This document shows, piece after piece, positions 51,617 through 61,281 of a DNA stretch of 64,000 bases. The notes beneath the pieces are model-generated. The model did no database searches. It was not told the origin of the DNA and saw only the letters and a program-made list of their open reading frames with translations. The position numbers and the translations under genes were made by a program. How positions within the stretch are numbered: the stretch's first letter is position 1; every line of letters starts with the position of its first letter. This stretch comes from Microbacterium wangchenii (lineage in GTDB: Bacteria > Actinomycetota > Actinomycetes > Actinomycetales > Microbacteriaceae): positions 1,426,001 through 1,490,000 of the forward strand of contig NZ_CP038266.1 of NCBI RefSeq assembly GCF_004564355.1, read 5' to 3'.

Positions 51617-52708
51617 TCAGGACGTGCGCGTCGTGGCAGCCCGCGCCAGGTCGCGCAGTTCCCCGACGGCGGCGTTGTCCAGCCGCGCGCCCGAGAGCGC
51701 CCGGTCGGCTTCGAGGGCGTAGGAGGAGATGAGCTCCTCCGTGCGCTGCAGCGCGCCGGTGTCACGGATCGTCCGCTGCAGCGAGGCGATCTGCTCCTCG
51801 TCGAGGGTGGGATCGCCGATCAGCTCATCGAACACGCGGCGGGCGCCCGTGGGCAGCTCCTCGCGTGCGAAGGCCACCAGGACCGTCCGCTTCCCCTCGC
51901 GCAGGTCGTCGCCGGAGGGCTTGCCGGTGACGGATGCGTCGCCGAAGACCCCCAGGACGTCGTCGCGCAGCTGGAAGGCCATCCCCACGGGGTGGCCGAA
52001 GGCGGACAGCGCCTCCTCCTGGGCTGCATCGGCGCCGGCCAAGGCTGCGCCGATCAGCAGGGGCTGCTGGATGCTGTACCGCGCCGACTTCAGCGACGCG
52101 ATCCGCAGTGCCCGCTCGGCGTGCTCGGCGTCGGGCTGCGTCGAGAAGGCGGACTCCTCGGCGACGTCGAGGAACTGGCCGACGGTGACGTCGCGCCGCA
52201 TCCGCGCGTACGCCGCTCGCGTCGCCACTGCACGGTCGACCGCCGTCGCGGCGATCGCCTCCTCCAGCAGGTCGTCACTCCACGCCACGAGCAGATCGCC
52301 CAGCAGGACCGCGCCGGAGCGGCCGAAGGCCGTGGCGTCGCCGTGCCAGCCGCGGCGGCGGTGGTCTGCCTCGAGCCGGCGATGCGCGGCCGGGCGGCCG
52401 CGGCGCGTGTCGGAGTTGTCGATCAGGTCGTCGTGCACGAGCGCGGCGGCGTGGAAGATCTCCAGCGCGGCGGCTGCGCCGACCGCATCGTCGGGGGTGG
52501 GGGAGCCGGCGCGGGGGGAGGCGACCGCGCGCCATCCGGTCAGGCAGAAGCGGGCTCGCAGCCGCTTGCCGCCCTCCAGCGCGTCGGCGGCGGTGTCCGC
52601 CAGCAGTCCGGCTTCGGCCCCGAGCTCACCGGCCTCGCTCCGTCGGATGGTGAGGAAGGTGTTCAGTCGCTGGGAAACAGCCTCGATGGACTCCGGGGAG
52701 GGTGACAC
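51617..52708 (-). CDS. Polyprenyl (geranylgeranyl-type) diphosphate synthase
   Basis: 363 residues. First Asp-rich motif in AALVHDDLIDNSDTRRGRPAAH (D-D-x-x-x-x-D), second in MAFQLRDDVLGVFGD. GGKRLRARFCL is the substrate lysine/arginine region. The short D-D-L-I-D-x-S-D form with bulky neighbours fits C20 or longer products for menaquinone or carotenoid. The idsA position beside Rv2175c is as in mycobacteria. Confidence 0.93.
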   Translation of the reverse strand: MSPSPESIEAVSQRLNTFLTIRRSEAGELGAEAGLLADTAADALEGGKRLRARFCLTGWRAVASPRAGSPTPDDAVGAAAALEIFHAAALVHDDLIDNSDTRRGRPAAHRRLEADHRRRGWHGDATAFGRSGAVLLGDLLVAWSDDLLEEAIAATAVDRAVATRAAYARMRRDVTVGQFLDVAEESAFSTQPDAEHAERALRIASLKSARYSIQQPLLIGAALAGADAAQEEALSAFGHPVGMAFQLRDDVLGVFGDASVTGKPSGDDLREGKRTVLVAFAREELPTGARRVFDELIGDPTLDEEQIASLQRTIRDTGALQRTEELISSYALEADRALSGARLDNAAVGELRDLARAATTRTS

Positions 52709-52772
52709 GGCCCTAGCCTAGTGATTGACCGCACGCGTAGAATTGTCGCCAAGAAGCATCCGAGGGGGTTCC

Positions 52773-53150
52773 ATGCCACTCTCCGAACAGGAGCAGCGTC
52801 TGCTGGATGAGATGGAACGCCATCTCATGCGCAACGACGCCGATGTCGTCACCGCGCCCGGACACGCTCTGAGCTACCGCAATATCGTCTACGGCACGAT
52901 CCTCGTCCTCGTCGGACTGGGCGGTCTGATCTTCGGCGTGACCGTGGGCATGAACACCCTGGGCGTCATCCTGGGCGTCGTGGGATTCGCCGTCATGCTG
53001 GGCGGCGTCATCCTCGCCGTGACCCCCATGCGCGGGGCGAGCCCGGCACGTCCCTCCACTTCCCGCCCCCAGGCCGCCGCCCCGAGCCGCGGCGCGTCGT
53101 TCATGGATCGCATGAACGATCGCTGGGACCGGCGGCAGGACGGGAACTGA
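52773..53150 (+). CDS. DUF3040 membrane protein
   Basis: 125 residues. MPLSEQEQRLLDEMERHLMRND is the signature start, then two membrane helices (IVYGTILVLVGLGGLIFGVTVG, VILGVVGFAVMLGGVILAV) and an Arg/Ser-rich tail. DUF3040 genes near mraZ are usual in Actinobacteria. GGGGG ribosome site, ATG 52773. Confidence 0.93.
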   Translation: MPLSEQEQRLLDEMERHLMRNDADVVTAPGHALSYRNIVYGTILVLVGLGGLIFGVTVGMNTLGVILGVVGFAVMLGGVILAVTPMRGASPARPSTSRPQAAAPSRGASFMDRMNDRWDRRQDGN

Positions 53151-53161
53151 CCCGCCGCTGA

Positions 53162-53180
53162 CCCGGGCGAAACGCCCGGG
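53162..53180 (+). terminator. Perfect hairpin before the DUF3040 terminator
   Basis: CCCGGGCG-aaa-CGCCCGGG, 8-base-pair stem and 3-base loop, 10 bases before a T-tailed terminator. Confidence 0.6.
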
Positions 53181-53190
53181 ACGACACGAA

Positions 53191-53221
53191 GCACCGACTC
53201 TGCGGAGTCGGTGCTTTTTTT
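53191..53221 (+). terminator. Intrinsic terminator after DUF3040
   Basis: GCACCGACTC-tgcg-GAGTCGGTGC followed by seven T (53215-53221); a textbook rho-independent terminator that isolates the dcw cluster. Confidence 0.93.
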
Positions 53222-53280
53222 GTGCCCTCGTGGCGGCCGAGGCGTCGCGAAGCCCGGTATCTCGCGCCAAGTGATAGCCA

Positions 53281-53310
53281 AGTGGAGGACAGTGGAGTAA
53301 AGTGGTGGTA
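53281..53310 (+). promoter_or_regulatory. MraZ-type direct repeats in front of mraZ
   Basis: Three decamers in tandem, AGTGGAGGAC, AGTGGAGTAA and AGTGGTGGTA, each starting AGTGG, with a fourth degenerate AGTGA at 53270. MraZ is known to bind tandem repeats with a GTGG or TGGG core 10 bases apart upstream of its own gene. TAAAGT (53298-53303) inside them is a good -10 box. Confidence 0.75.
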
Positions 53311-53342
53311 CTTCGCAGGGCCGGGACGGAGGGGGTGCACGG

Positions 53343-53774
53343 ATGCTGCTCGGCACGCACACCCCCAAGCTCGACGACAAGGGCCGCGTCATCCTCCCGG
53401 CGAAGTTCCGCGACGACCTCGGCGCGGGCGTGGTGGTCACGCGTGGGCAGGAACGCTGCCTGTACGTGTTCTCCACGGCGGAGTTCGAACGGGTGCACGA
53501 GCGCATCCGGGAAGCACCACTGAGCAACAAGCAGGCGCGGGACTTCCTGCGCATGTTCCTGTCGGGAGCCAGCGCCGAGAAGCCCGACAGCCAGAACCGC
53601 ATCACCCTCCCGCCCGCGCTCCGTGCGTACGCGGGACTCGAGCGCGACCTCGTCGTCACCGGCGTGGGAGCGCACGCGGAGATCTGGAACGCCGACGCGT
53701 GGAACGCCTACGCCGAGAGCAACGAAGAGACGTACGCCGAGATGGAGCAGGAGGTGATCCCGGGCTTGTTCTGA
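53343..53774 (+). CDS. mraZ: Transcriptional regulator MraZ
   Basis: 143 residues. Two SpoVT/AbrB-like repeats: [23 protein letters not shown] and [30 protein letters not shown], with the D-x-x-x-R motifs. It binds the repeats just upstream and tunes the dcw operon. Start after GGAGGGGG. First gene of the cell-wall cluster. Confidence 0.97.
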   Translation: MLLGTHTPKLDDKGRVILPAKFRDDLGAGVVVTRGQERCLYVFSTAEFERVHERIREAPLSNKQARDFLRMFLSGASAEKPDSQNRITLPPALRAYAGLERDLVVTGVGAHAEIWNADAWNAYAESNEETYAEMEQEVIPGLF

Positions 53775-53872
53775 CCCCCGGCTGTGATTCCCAGCCGCTC
53801 GCCCTGACGCACTTCCCCGGCGCCAGGTCGACGCGGATGGGGATCAGAGCCCCGGGCCGAAGCCCCCGCATC

Positions 53873-54826
53873 ATGGACTCCCGCGACATCCACACCCCGG
53901 TTCTGCTCGAGCGCTGCGTCGAGCTGCTCGCCCCCGCCCTCGAGCGGCCCGGCGCGGTGTTCGTCGACGCGACGCTGGGCATGGGCGGCCACTCCGAGGC
54001 CTTTTTGAAGCGGTTCCCGCATGCGCGCCTGATCGGCCTGGACCGCGACACCGACGCCCTGCGCATCGCGGGGGAGCGCCTCGCCGCCTTCGGCGACCGC
54101 GTGACCCTCGTGCACACCGTGTACGACGGCATCGCGGAGGCCGTCGCCTCGGCCGGTGTTCGCCGCGTGGATGGGATCCTGTTCGACCTCGGCGTCTCCT
54201 CGCTGCAACTGGATGTCGCCGACCGCGGTTTCGCGTATGCGAAGGATGCCCCGCTGGACATGCGCATGGATCAGAGCGCGGGGATGACCGCCGCCGACGT
54301 CCTGGCCACTTACGGCGAAGGCGACCTGCGTCGCATCTTCGAGCGCTACGGCGAGGAGAAGCTCGCCGGCCGCTACGCGCGCGCCATCCTGGCCGCCCGT
54401 GCGCAGGAGCCCATCGTCCGCTCGGGGCGCCTGGTGGAGATCCTCTCCGCCGCCACCCCCGCCGCGCTCCTGAACGCCGGGCACCCCGCCAAGCGCGTCT
54501 TCCAGGCCCTGCGCATCGAGGTCAACGGCGAACTGGCCGCTCTCGAGCGGGCGCTGCCGGCGGCGCTGGACCTGCTGAACCTCGGCGGGCGCATCGTCGT
54601 GCTGTCCTACCAGTCGCTGGAGGACCGCTTCGTCAAGCGGCTCCTCGCCGAGGCCACCGCCTCCACTTCTCCCGCAGGCCTGCCCGTCGAGCTCCCCGAG
54701 CACGCCCCGCGGTTCCGCCTGCTGGTCAAGGGCGCCGAACTCGCCTCCGACGAGGAGCGCGCCCGCAATCCACGTGCCACCCCCGTGCGCCTGCGCGCGG
54801 CCGAACGGATCCGGGAGGCGGCATGA
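53873..54826 (+). CDS. rsmH: 16S rRNA m4C1402 methyltransferase RsmH
   Basis: 317 residues. [41 protein letters not shown] (SAM loop), [14 protein letters not shown] and [17 protein letters not shown], then [22 protein letters not shown] are all conserved in MraW. ATG 53873 was chosen since the family starts close before HTPVLL. 98 bases separate it from mraZ. Confidence 0.96.
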   Translation: MDSRDIHTPVLLERCVELLAPALERPGAVFVDATLGMGGHSEAFLKRFPHARLIGLDRDTDALRIAGERLAAFGDRVTLVHTVYDGIAEAVASAGVRRVDGILFDLGVSSLQLDVADRGFAYAKDAPLDMRMDQSAGMTAADVLATYGEGDLRRIFERYGEEKLAGRYARAILAARAQEPIVRSGRLVEILSAATPAALLNAGHPAKRVFQALRIEVNGELAALERALPAALDLLNLGGRIVVLSYQSLEDRFVKRLLAEATASTSPAGLPVELPEHAPRFRLLVKGAELASDEERARNPRATPVRLRAAERIREAA

Positions 54827-55410
54827 CCGATCTCGCCCATGCCCTGCCGCTGCGCCGCCCGGCCGAGACGCCGGCGCGGCGCCTGCACGTCGTCGAAGCA
54901 CCCGCGCGGCACAAGCGCCCCAAGCTCGCCTACGGCGTCATCGCCGTCGCCGGTGCCGTCGCGATCGCGCTCGCCCAGATGGGCCTGTCGATCCTGACCA
55001 CCCAGGGGACGTACGAAGTCGCCGCCCTGACGCAGCAGCAGCGCGACCTCACCTACGAGAAGCAGATCCTCTACGACGACGTCGCGGGCCTGGGTTCGCC
55101 CCAGTACCTCGCCGCGAACGCCGCGGCGCTGGGCATGGTCATCAACGAGTCGCCGTCGTACCTGCGGCTGAGCGACGGGGCGATCATCGGCACCGGTTCC
55201 GCCGCCGCCGACGCGTCGGCGGTCGACGCCATCAACCGCGGCGCCGTCCCCAACGCCCTCATCACCGACACGCCGCTGGTCACCGCGCCGGACGCCACGA
55301 TCAAGGGCGTCCCCCTCGTCCCCGATGCGGCGGATGAGGCGGCCGGGGAGACCGGATCGACGACACCCCCGCCGATCACCGACGGCCTGCCCACTCCCGC
55401 GACACGATAG
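54823..55410 (+). CDS. ftsL: FtsL-like divisome protein
   Basis: 195 residues. A basic cytoplasmic stretch, one membrane helix ([22 protein letters not shown], about 37-58) and a coiled-coil segment ([24 protein letters not shown]) followed by an Ala/Pro/Thr-rich tail. Size and topology match actinobacterial FtsL, and the position between rsmH and ftsI supports it; sequence conservation in this family is low. ATGA overlap with rsmH. Confidence 0.75.
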   Translation: MTDLAHALPLRRPAETPARRLHVVEAPARHKRPKLAYGVIAVAGAVAIALAQMGLSILTTQGTYEVAALTQQQRDLTYEKQILYDDVAGLGSPQYLAANAAALGMVINESPSYLRLSDGAIIGTGSAAADASAVDAINRGAVPNALITDTPLVTAPDATIKGVPLVPDAADEAAGETGSTTPPPITDGLPTPATR

Positions 55411-55415
55411 GCGCC

Positions 55416-57200
55416 ATGACGACCCGCAGCACGAGAAGCCCGCGCCGTCGCACGGTGGTCGCCCTCGCGGTGGTCCTGGCCGTGCTGGTCGGTTTCGTCG
55501 TGCGCCTCGTCGACATCCAGGTCGTCAACGCCGGCGAGCACATCGAGGACTCGCTCTCACTGGGTTTCGCCGCCGAGCGCACGCTGTACGGAACCCGCGG
55601 CACGATCGTCGACGAGCAGGGCGCGACCCTGGCCGGCAGCATCCTGCTGTACGACGCCCAGCTGGACCCCTCGAACGTCAACGGGATCCGCCGCGAGGGA
55701 CCCGACGGTGAACGCATCGAGGTGAGCTGGCCGGAACTGGCGGCGGAGATCGCCGCCATCACCGGTCAGACGCCCCAGGAGGTGCAGCAGGTCGTCGAGG
55801 ACGCGAAGGCGAACGACCCCGATTCGCAGTACGCGCTCCTCAAACGTGGCCTCACCACGGAGCAGTACCGCAGCCTCGTCGCGCTCGGCATCCCGTTCCT
55901 CTACTTCGACCAGCACCCCTCGCGCATGTACCCCGACGGCGCCGTCGGCGGAAACCTCGTGGGCTTCGTGGGCACCGACGGCAAACCGCTGGCGGGCATC
56001 GAGCAGGCAGAGGACGACTGCCTGACCGCGACGGACGGCAAGCTCCTGTTCCAGCGCGGCAAGGACGGCGTCACGATCCCCGGCACCGCGGTGGAAGACC
56101 CGGCCGTGGACGGCGGGACGCTGCAGCTCACGATCAACCGCGACCTGCAGTGGTACCTCCAGCAGCTCGCGGCCGAGCAGGCGCAGAACACGGGCGCGAA
56201 ATCGGCCACGATCACGGTCGTGGAGGTGGAGACGGGCAAGGTTCGCGGCATGGCGGAGTACCCCACCGTCGACCCGAACAACGTCGACGGGTCGCATCCG
56301 GACGATCGCGGCAGCCGCATCTTCACGAACACGTTCGAGCCCGGCTCCACCTTCAAGGCGCTCACGGCGGCGATCGCCATCGACGCCGGCGGCGCGAACC
56401 CCGGTTCCACCGTCACGGCCGATTGGAAGGAGTCGTTCCCCAACGGTGCGCGGGTCCGCGACCCCTTCGTGCACCCGGTGAACAACTACACCCTCACCGG
56501 CGTGCTCGTCGACTCCTCCAACGTCGGCATCTCCAAGTTCGGCGACACCGTGAGCGCACAGACCCGCTACGACTACCTGCAGCGCTTCGGCGTCGGCGTC
56601 GACACGCCCATCGACTTCCAGGGTGAGGAACCCGGTGTGCTGCGCCCCATCGACCAGTGGGACAACCAGACGTTCTACAACGTCAACTTCGGGCAGGGCC
56701 TGACCACGACGGTCCCGCAGCTGGTGGGCGCCTACCAGACCCTCGCCAATGACGGCACCCGGATGCCGCTGTCGCTCGTCGAGGGCTGCACGCGCCCCGA
56801 CGGCACGGTCACCGACGTCCCCGACGCCACCGGTCAGCAGGTCGTGAGCGAGAAGGCCGCCGACGAGGTGTCGCTCATGCTCGAGAACGTCGCGACGCAG
56901 GGCACGCTCGCCAAGCAGGTGGAGATCCCCGGATACCGCGTCGCCATCAAGACCGGAACGGGCGAGAAATCCGACGGCGCGGGCGGGTACAAGGCCGGCG
57001 CCTACTTCACGACGATGATCGGCTACGCGCCGGCCGACGACCCGAAGTTCGTCGTCGCGGTCACGCTGGACGAGCCGGCGACGGTAAAATCGTCTGCGGC
57101 CAACGCGCCGGCGTTCCAGAAGGCGATGACGCAGGTCTTGAAGACCTACCGCGTCATGCCCTCCGGCTCCGCCACTCCCGAGCTGCCCAAGTTCGGCTGA
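55416..57200 (+). CDS. ftsI: Septal peptidoglycan transpeptidase (PBP, FtsI)
   Basis: 594 residues. N-terminal membrane helix (VVALAVVLAVLVGFVVRLVDI), a PBP dimer domain with RGTIVDEQGATLA, and the transpeptidase domain: S-x-x-K in FEPGSTFKALTAAIA (about 310), S-x-N in DSSNVGISKFG, K-T-G in VAIKTGTGEKSDG. No PASTA tail. It cross-links septal wall with FtsW. Followed by murF after 18 bases; murE is missing from this position. Confidence 0.95.
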   Translation: MTTRSTRSPRRRTVVALAVVLAVLVGFVVRLVDIQVVNAGEHIEDSLSLGFAAERTLYGTRGTIVDEQGATLAGSILLYDAQLDPSNVNGIRREGPDGERIEVSWPELAAEIAAITGQTPQEVQQVVEDAKANDPDSQYALLKRGLTTEQYRSLVALGIPFLYFDQHPSRMYPDGAVGGNLVGFVGTDGKPLAGIEQAEDDCLTATDGKLLFQRGKDGVTIPGTAVEDPAVDGGTLQLTINRDLQWYLQQLAAEQAQNTGAKSATITVVEVETGKVRGMAEYPTVDPNNVDGSHPDDRGSRIFTNTFEPGSTFKALTAAIAIDAGGANPGSTVTADWKESFPNGARVRDPFVHPVNNYTLTGVLVDSSNVGISKFGDTVSAQTRYDYLQRFGVGVDTPIDFQGEEPGVLRPIDQWDNQTFYNVNFGQGLTTTVPQLVGAYQTLANDGTRMPLSLVEGCTRPDGTVTDVPDATGQQVVSEKAADEVSLMLENVATQGTLAKQVEIPGYRVAIKTGTGEKSDGAGGYKAGAYFTTMIGYAPADDPKFVVAVTLDEPATVKSSAANAPAFQKAMTQVLKTYRVMPSGSATPELPKFG

Positions 57201-57218
57201 CGCGCGGCCCCCACACTC

Positions 57219-58631
57219 ATGATCCCCTTCACCCTCACCCAGCTCACCGACGCCGTCCGCGGCGACCTCCGCCTCAGTGGCTCCGACACCCCCGACACGG
57301 TGGTGTCCGGCGCCGTCGACACCGACTCGCGCCTGATCGAACCCGGCGGCATCTTCGTCGCCAAGCCGGGGGAGACCACGGACGGCCATCGCTTCGTGGA
57401 TGCCGCGCTGCAGCGCGGCGCCGCCGTGGCGCTCGTGGAACGCCCCGTCGACGACGCGATCACCCAGATCGTCGTGCCCGACGCCGTCGGCGCCCTCGCC
57501 GATCTCGCGCGGGAGGTCGTCGCACGCGTGCGCGAACGCGGCCACCTGCGGATCGTCGGGATCACCGGGTCCAACGGCAAGACCACGACGAAGAACATGC
57601 TCGCCCGCATCCTCGAGGGCGAAGGCGAGACGGTCGCACCGCGCGCGTCGTTCAACAACTCCGTGGGCGCACCGCTGACCATGCTGCGCGTGCGCGAGGA
57701 CACCCGTTTCCTCGTGAGCGAGTTCGGCGCGAGCGGCCCCGGCGAGATCGCACGGCTGGCCGGACTCGTCACGCCCGATGTGGGCGTCGTGCTGATGGTC
57801 GGGATGGCGCACGCCGGCGGATTCGGCGGCATCGAGGCGACCTTCGCCGCCAAGTCAGAGCTCGTCCGCGCCCTCCGCCCCGGCGGGCTGGCCGTGCTCA
57901 ACGCCGACGATCCGCGTGTGAGCGCCATGGCGCCACTCGCCGCCGAGCGCGACGTCTCGGTGCGCTGGTTCGGCCGCGGGCCCAGCGCGCACGTGCGGGC
58001 CACCGACGTCGAGGTGACGGCAGCGGGCACGCGCGCCGACCTCGAGGTCGACGGGGAGGCGATGCCCCTGCACCTGCAGGTGCTCGGCGAGCACCACATC
58101 ATGAACGCCCTCGCCGCCATCGCCGCCGCCACCGCGCTGGGTGTCGACGCCCGCGACGCCGTGGCGCGCCTGGAGACCCTGGAGATCGCCGAGCGGTGGC
58201 GCATGCAGCCGCTGGGGTCGGAGCGGGTCCGCATCCTCAACGACGCCTACAACGCCAGCCCCGACTCGATGGCCGCGGCCCTGCGCACCCTCGCGCAGAT
58301 CACACGGCCCGGCGAGCGCACCGTCGCGGTGCTGGGCGCCATGAGCGAACTGGGGGAGTACGCGGGCGAGGAGCACGACCGCATCGGCCTGCTCGCGGTG
58401 CGCCTGGGCATCCAGCGCATCGTCGTCGTCGGCGCCGAGGCGCGGCGCATGTTCCTGGAGGCCGTGTCGCAGGGCTCGTGGGACGGTGAGGCGGTGTTCT
58501 TCCCCGACGCCGACGCCGCGCACGCCTACCTCCTGACCGAGCTCCGCGACGGTGACCGCGTCCTGGTGAAGTCGTCCAACTCCGCCGGCCTGAGGTTCCT
58601 CGGCGATCGTCTGGGAGAATCGTTCTCGTGA
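57219..58631 (+). CDS. murF: UDP-MurNAc-tripeptide D-Ala-D-Ala ligase MurF
   Basis: 470 residues. VDTDSRLIEPGGIFVAKPGETTDGHRF at the N-terminus, ATP loop IVGITGSNGKTTTKNMLARIL (about 110-130), SEFGASGPGEIARLA and VRILNDAYNASPDSMAAALRTL in the C-terminal domain; the N-D-A-Y-N-A-S-P motif is specific to MurF. It adds D-Ala-D-Ala to the precursor. Stop overlaps mraY start. Confidence 0.96.
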   Translation: MIPFTLTQLTDAVRGDLRLSGSDTPDTVVSGAVDTDSRLIEPGGIFVAKPGETTDGHRFVDAALQRGAAVALVERPVDDAITQIVVPDAVGALADLAREVVARVRERGHLRIVGITGSNGKTTTKNMLARILEGEGETVAPRASFNNSVGAPLTMLRVREDTRFLVSEFGASGPGEIARLAGLVTPDVGVVLMVGMAHAGGFGGIEATFAAKSELVRALRPGGLAVLNADDPRVSAMAPLAAERDVSVRWFGRGPSAHVRATDVEVTAAGTRADLEVDGEAMPLHLQVLGEHHIMNALAAIAAATALGVDARDAVARLETLEIAERWRMQPLGSERVRILNDAYNASPDSMAAALRTLAQITRPGERTVAVLGAMSELGEYAGEEHDRIGLLAVRLGIQRIVVVGAEARRMFLEAVSQGSWDGEAVFFPDADAAHAYLLTELRDGDRVLVKSSNSAGLRFLGDRLGESFS

Positions 58632-59731
58632 GATCCCTCCTGACGGCAGCCGCGATCTCGCTGGCCTTCACTCTCTTCCTCACGCCCGTCTTCCTGCGGC
58701 TGTTCCGCAAGTGGGGCTGGGGTCAGGTCATCCGCACCCCCGAAGACATCCACAACCCCTCGCACGCCGCCAAGCGCGGCACCCCCACGATGGGCGGGAC
58801 GATCTTCATCGTCGGCACGATCGTCGGCTATCTCGTCGGGACGTTCACCGGCAACAATCCGCCCACCATCTCCGGCTGGCTCGTGATCTGGATGATGGTC
58901 GGATTCGGCACCGTGGGCTTCATCGACGACTTCATGAAGGTGCGCAGCCAGCGCAGTCTCGGGCTCTCGGGCTGGCGCAAGATCGTCGGCCAGGTGATCG
59001 TGACGATCCCGTTCGGCATCGTCGCGCTGAACTTCCCCAACCGCGTCAACCAGACCCCGGCGTCGGAGTACATCTCGGTCTTCCGCGACATCCCGCTGCT
59101 GTCGCTGTTCGCGCTCGGCCCGATCCTGGGCTGGCTGCTGTACCTCGCGTGGGTCTCCTTCATCGGGGTGGCCGCATCCAACTCCGTCAACGTCACCGAC
59201 GGGCTGGACGGCCTGGCCGCAGGCTCGGGCATCTTCGTCACCGGCGCGTACAGCCTCATCGCCTTCTGGCAGGTGCAGCAGGTGTGCACCAACGTCGCCG
59301 AGGCCGTGCAGCCGGCGTGCTACAACACCCGTGACCCGTTCGATCTCGCGATCGTCTCCGCCGCGTTCGTCGGCGCGCTCGTGGGCTTCCTCTGGTGGAA
59401 CGCGCCCAAGGCGAAGGTCTTCATGGGCGACTGCGGATCGATGGCCATCGGCGGCGTCATCGCCGCCATGGCGATCCTCACCCGCACGGAACTGCTCCTC
59501 GTCCTCGTCGCCGGCGTGTACGTCATCGCGTCCGGCTCGGTCATCCTGCAGCGGGCGTACTTCAAGATCACGCGCGGCAAACGGCTGTTCCTCATGAGTC
59601 CGCTCCACCATCACCTCGAGATGCGCGGATGGTCGGAGGTCACGATCGTCGTGCGGATGTGGATCATCGCCGGGATGCTGGCGGTCTCGGGCGTCGGATT
59701 CTTCTACGTCGAATGGCTCTCCCGCGCATGA
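58628..59731 (+). CDS. mraY: Phospho-MurNAc-pentapeptide transferase MraY
   Basis: 367 residues, ten membrane helices. HAAKRGTPTMGGTIFI (motif with catalytic residues nearby), GFIDDFMKVRSQRSLGLSGWRK (D-D-x-x-K), NVTDGLDGLAAG and SPLHHHLEMRGWSEVTIV (H-H-H) are all present. It makes lipid I at the membrane. GTG start overlaps murF (GTGA). Confidence 0.97.
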   Translation: MRSLLTAAAISLAFTLFLTPVFLRLFRKWGWGQVIRTPEDIHNPSHAAKRGTPTMGGTIFIVGTIVGYLVGTFTGNNPPTISGWLVIWMMVGFGTVGFIDDFMKVRSQRSLGLSGWRKIVGQVIVTIPFGIVALNFPNRVNQTPASEYISVFRDIPLLSLFALGPILGWLLYLAWVSFIGVAASNSVNVTDGLDGLAAGSGIFVTGAYSLIAFWQVQQVCTNVAEAVQPACYNTRDPFDLAIVSAAFVGALVGFLWWNAPKAKVFMGDCGSMAIGGVIAAMAILTRTELLLVLVAGVYVIASGSVILQRAYFKITRGKRLFLMSPLHHHLEMRGWSEVTIVVRMWIIAGMLAVSGVGFFYVEWLSRA

Positions 59732-61281
59732 GCACCGCACGCGTGGACACCCTGACCAGCTGGCACGCCGACTGGCGCGGACTGCGGGTCGCCGTGCTCG
59801 GGCTGTCGACGACCGGCTTCTCCGTCGCCGACACCCTCGCCGAGCTCGGCGCGGACGTGTACGTCTTCACCGAATCGGCCGACGAGGAGTACGCGCGGCT
59901 GCTGCCGGTCATCGGTGCGCGGTTGTGGACCGGTCCGCTGCAGGAGGTGCCGGAGGAGCTCGCGACGTTCGACCCCGAGGTCGTGATCGCCTCGCCCGGC
60001 TTCGCGCCGCAGCATCCGGTCATCGCGTGGACGCAGGAGCGCGGCACGCCGCTGTGGGGCGACATCGAACTGGCGTGGCGCGTGCGCGACAAGGTGCTGC
60101 GCCCGGACGGATCTCCCGCGGACTGGATGCTGATCACCGGCACCAACGGCAAGACCACGACGACGCGCCTGACCGCCTCCATGCTCGTGGCCGGGGGCCT
60201 GCGCGCCGCACCGGTGGGCAACATCGGGGTGCCGGTGCTCGACGCCGTGCGCGACCCCGGCGGCTTCGACGTGCTCGTGGTCGAACTCTCCAGCCACCAG
60301 CTGTGGTACCTCGGGCTGGCCGACGTGGCGGGCCCCGACCCGCTGTCGCCGTATGCCGCCGTGTGCCTGAACCTCGCCGACGACCACCTGGAGTGGCACG
60401 GTTCCTTCCAGGCCTACCGCGACGCGAAAGCGGTCGTGTACCGCAACACGCGCGTGGCCTGCGTCTATAACAAGGCCGACGTCGCCACGCGCGAGATGGT
60501 CGAGGACGCCGATGTGGTCGAGGGGGCCCGCGCGATCGGGTTCGACCTGGGCGTCCCCGGCCCCAGCGACCTCGGCGTCGTCGACGGCATCCTCGTGGAC
60601 CGCGCGTTCCTGGCCGAGCGGCGCTCGTCGGCCCTCGAGCTGACGACGGTGTCCGAGCTCGCCGCCGAGGGGCTCGGCGCTCCGCACATCGTCTCCAATA
60701 TCCTCGCCGCCAGCGCCCTGGCCCGCTCGCGCGACGTCGAGCCGGCGGCGATCCGCGCGGCGCTGCGGTCGTTCGCCCTGGACCCGCACCGCATCGAGGT
60801 CGTCGCCGTGCACGAGGGTGTCACGTGGATCGACGACTCCAAGGCCACGAACCCGCACGCCGCGGCATCCTCCCTCGCCGCCTATCCCGGCGCGCTGTGG
60901 ATCGTCGGCGGCATGCTCAAGGGCGTGGACATCGCCCCCCTCGTGGCGGGCCGAGGGGGCGGCGCGAAGGCGGCGATCGTCATCGGAGCCGACCGCACAG
61001 AGGTGGTGGGGGCGTTCGCGCGACACGCCCCCGAAGTCCCCGTCTTCGAGGTCGACGCCGCAGAGACTGAGAACGTCATGGCACGGGTCGTCGACCTGGC
61101 GCTGGACATCGCCCGCGACGGAGACGTGGTGCTGCTGGCACCGGCGGCGGCGTCCTTCGACCAGTTCTCGTCCTACGCCGACCGCGGCCGGCGCTTCGCC
61201 GACGCGGTGAGGGAACGCATCAGCGCAGGAGAGGGGGGTGCACGTGACCACGACGACACCGCCCCCGACCCAGGCGCCTGA
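59728..61281 (+). CDS. murD: UDP-MurNAc-L-Ala D-Glu ligase MurD
   Basis: 517 residues. LRVAVLGLSTTGFSVADTLAELGADV binds the nucleotide, LITGTNGKTTTTRLTASML is the ATP loop (about 136-154), DVLVVELSSHQL and TWIDDSKATNPHAAASSL are conserved MurD pieces. ATG 59728 overlaps the mraY stop (ATGA); an ATG 15 bases earlier is less likely. Its 3' end overlaps ftsW. Confidence 0.95.
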   Translation: MSTARVDTLTSWHADWRGLRVAVLGLSTTGFSVADTLAELGADVYVFTESADEEYARLLPVIGARLWTGPLQEVPEELATFDPEVVIASPGFAPQHPVIAWTQERGTPLWGDIELAWRVRDKVLRPDGSPADWMLITGTNGKTTTTRLTASMLVAGGLRAAPVGNIGVPVLDAVRDPGGFDVLVVELSSHQLWYLGLADVAGPDPLSPYAAVCLNLADDHLEWHGSFQAYRDAKAVVYRNTRVACVYNKADVATREMVEDADVVEGARAIGFDLGVPGPSDLGVVDGILVDRAFLAERRSSALELTTVSELAAEGLGAPHIVSNILAASALARSRDVEPAAIRAALRSFALDPHRIEVVAVHEGVTWIDDSKATNPHAAASSLAAYPGALWIVGGMLKGVDIAPLVAGRGGGAKAAIVIGADRTEVVGAFARHAPEVPVFEVDAAETENVMARVVDLALDIARDGDVVLLAPAAASFDQFSSYADRGRRFADAVRERISAGEGGARDHDDTAPDPGA

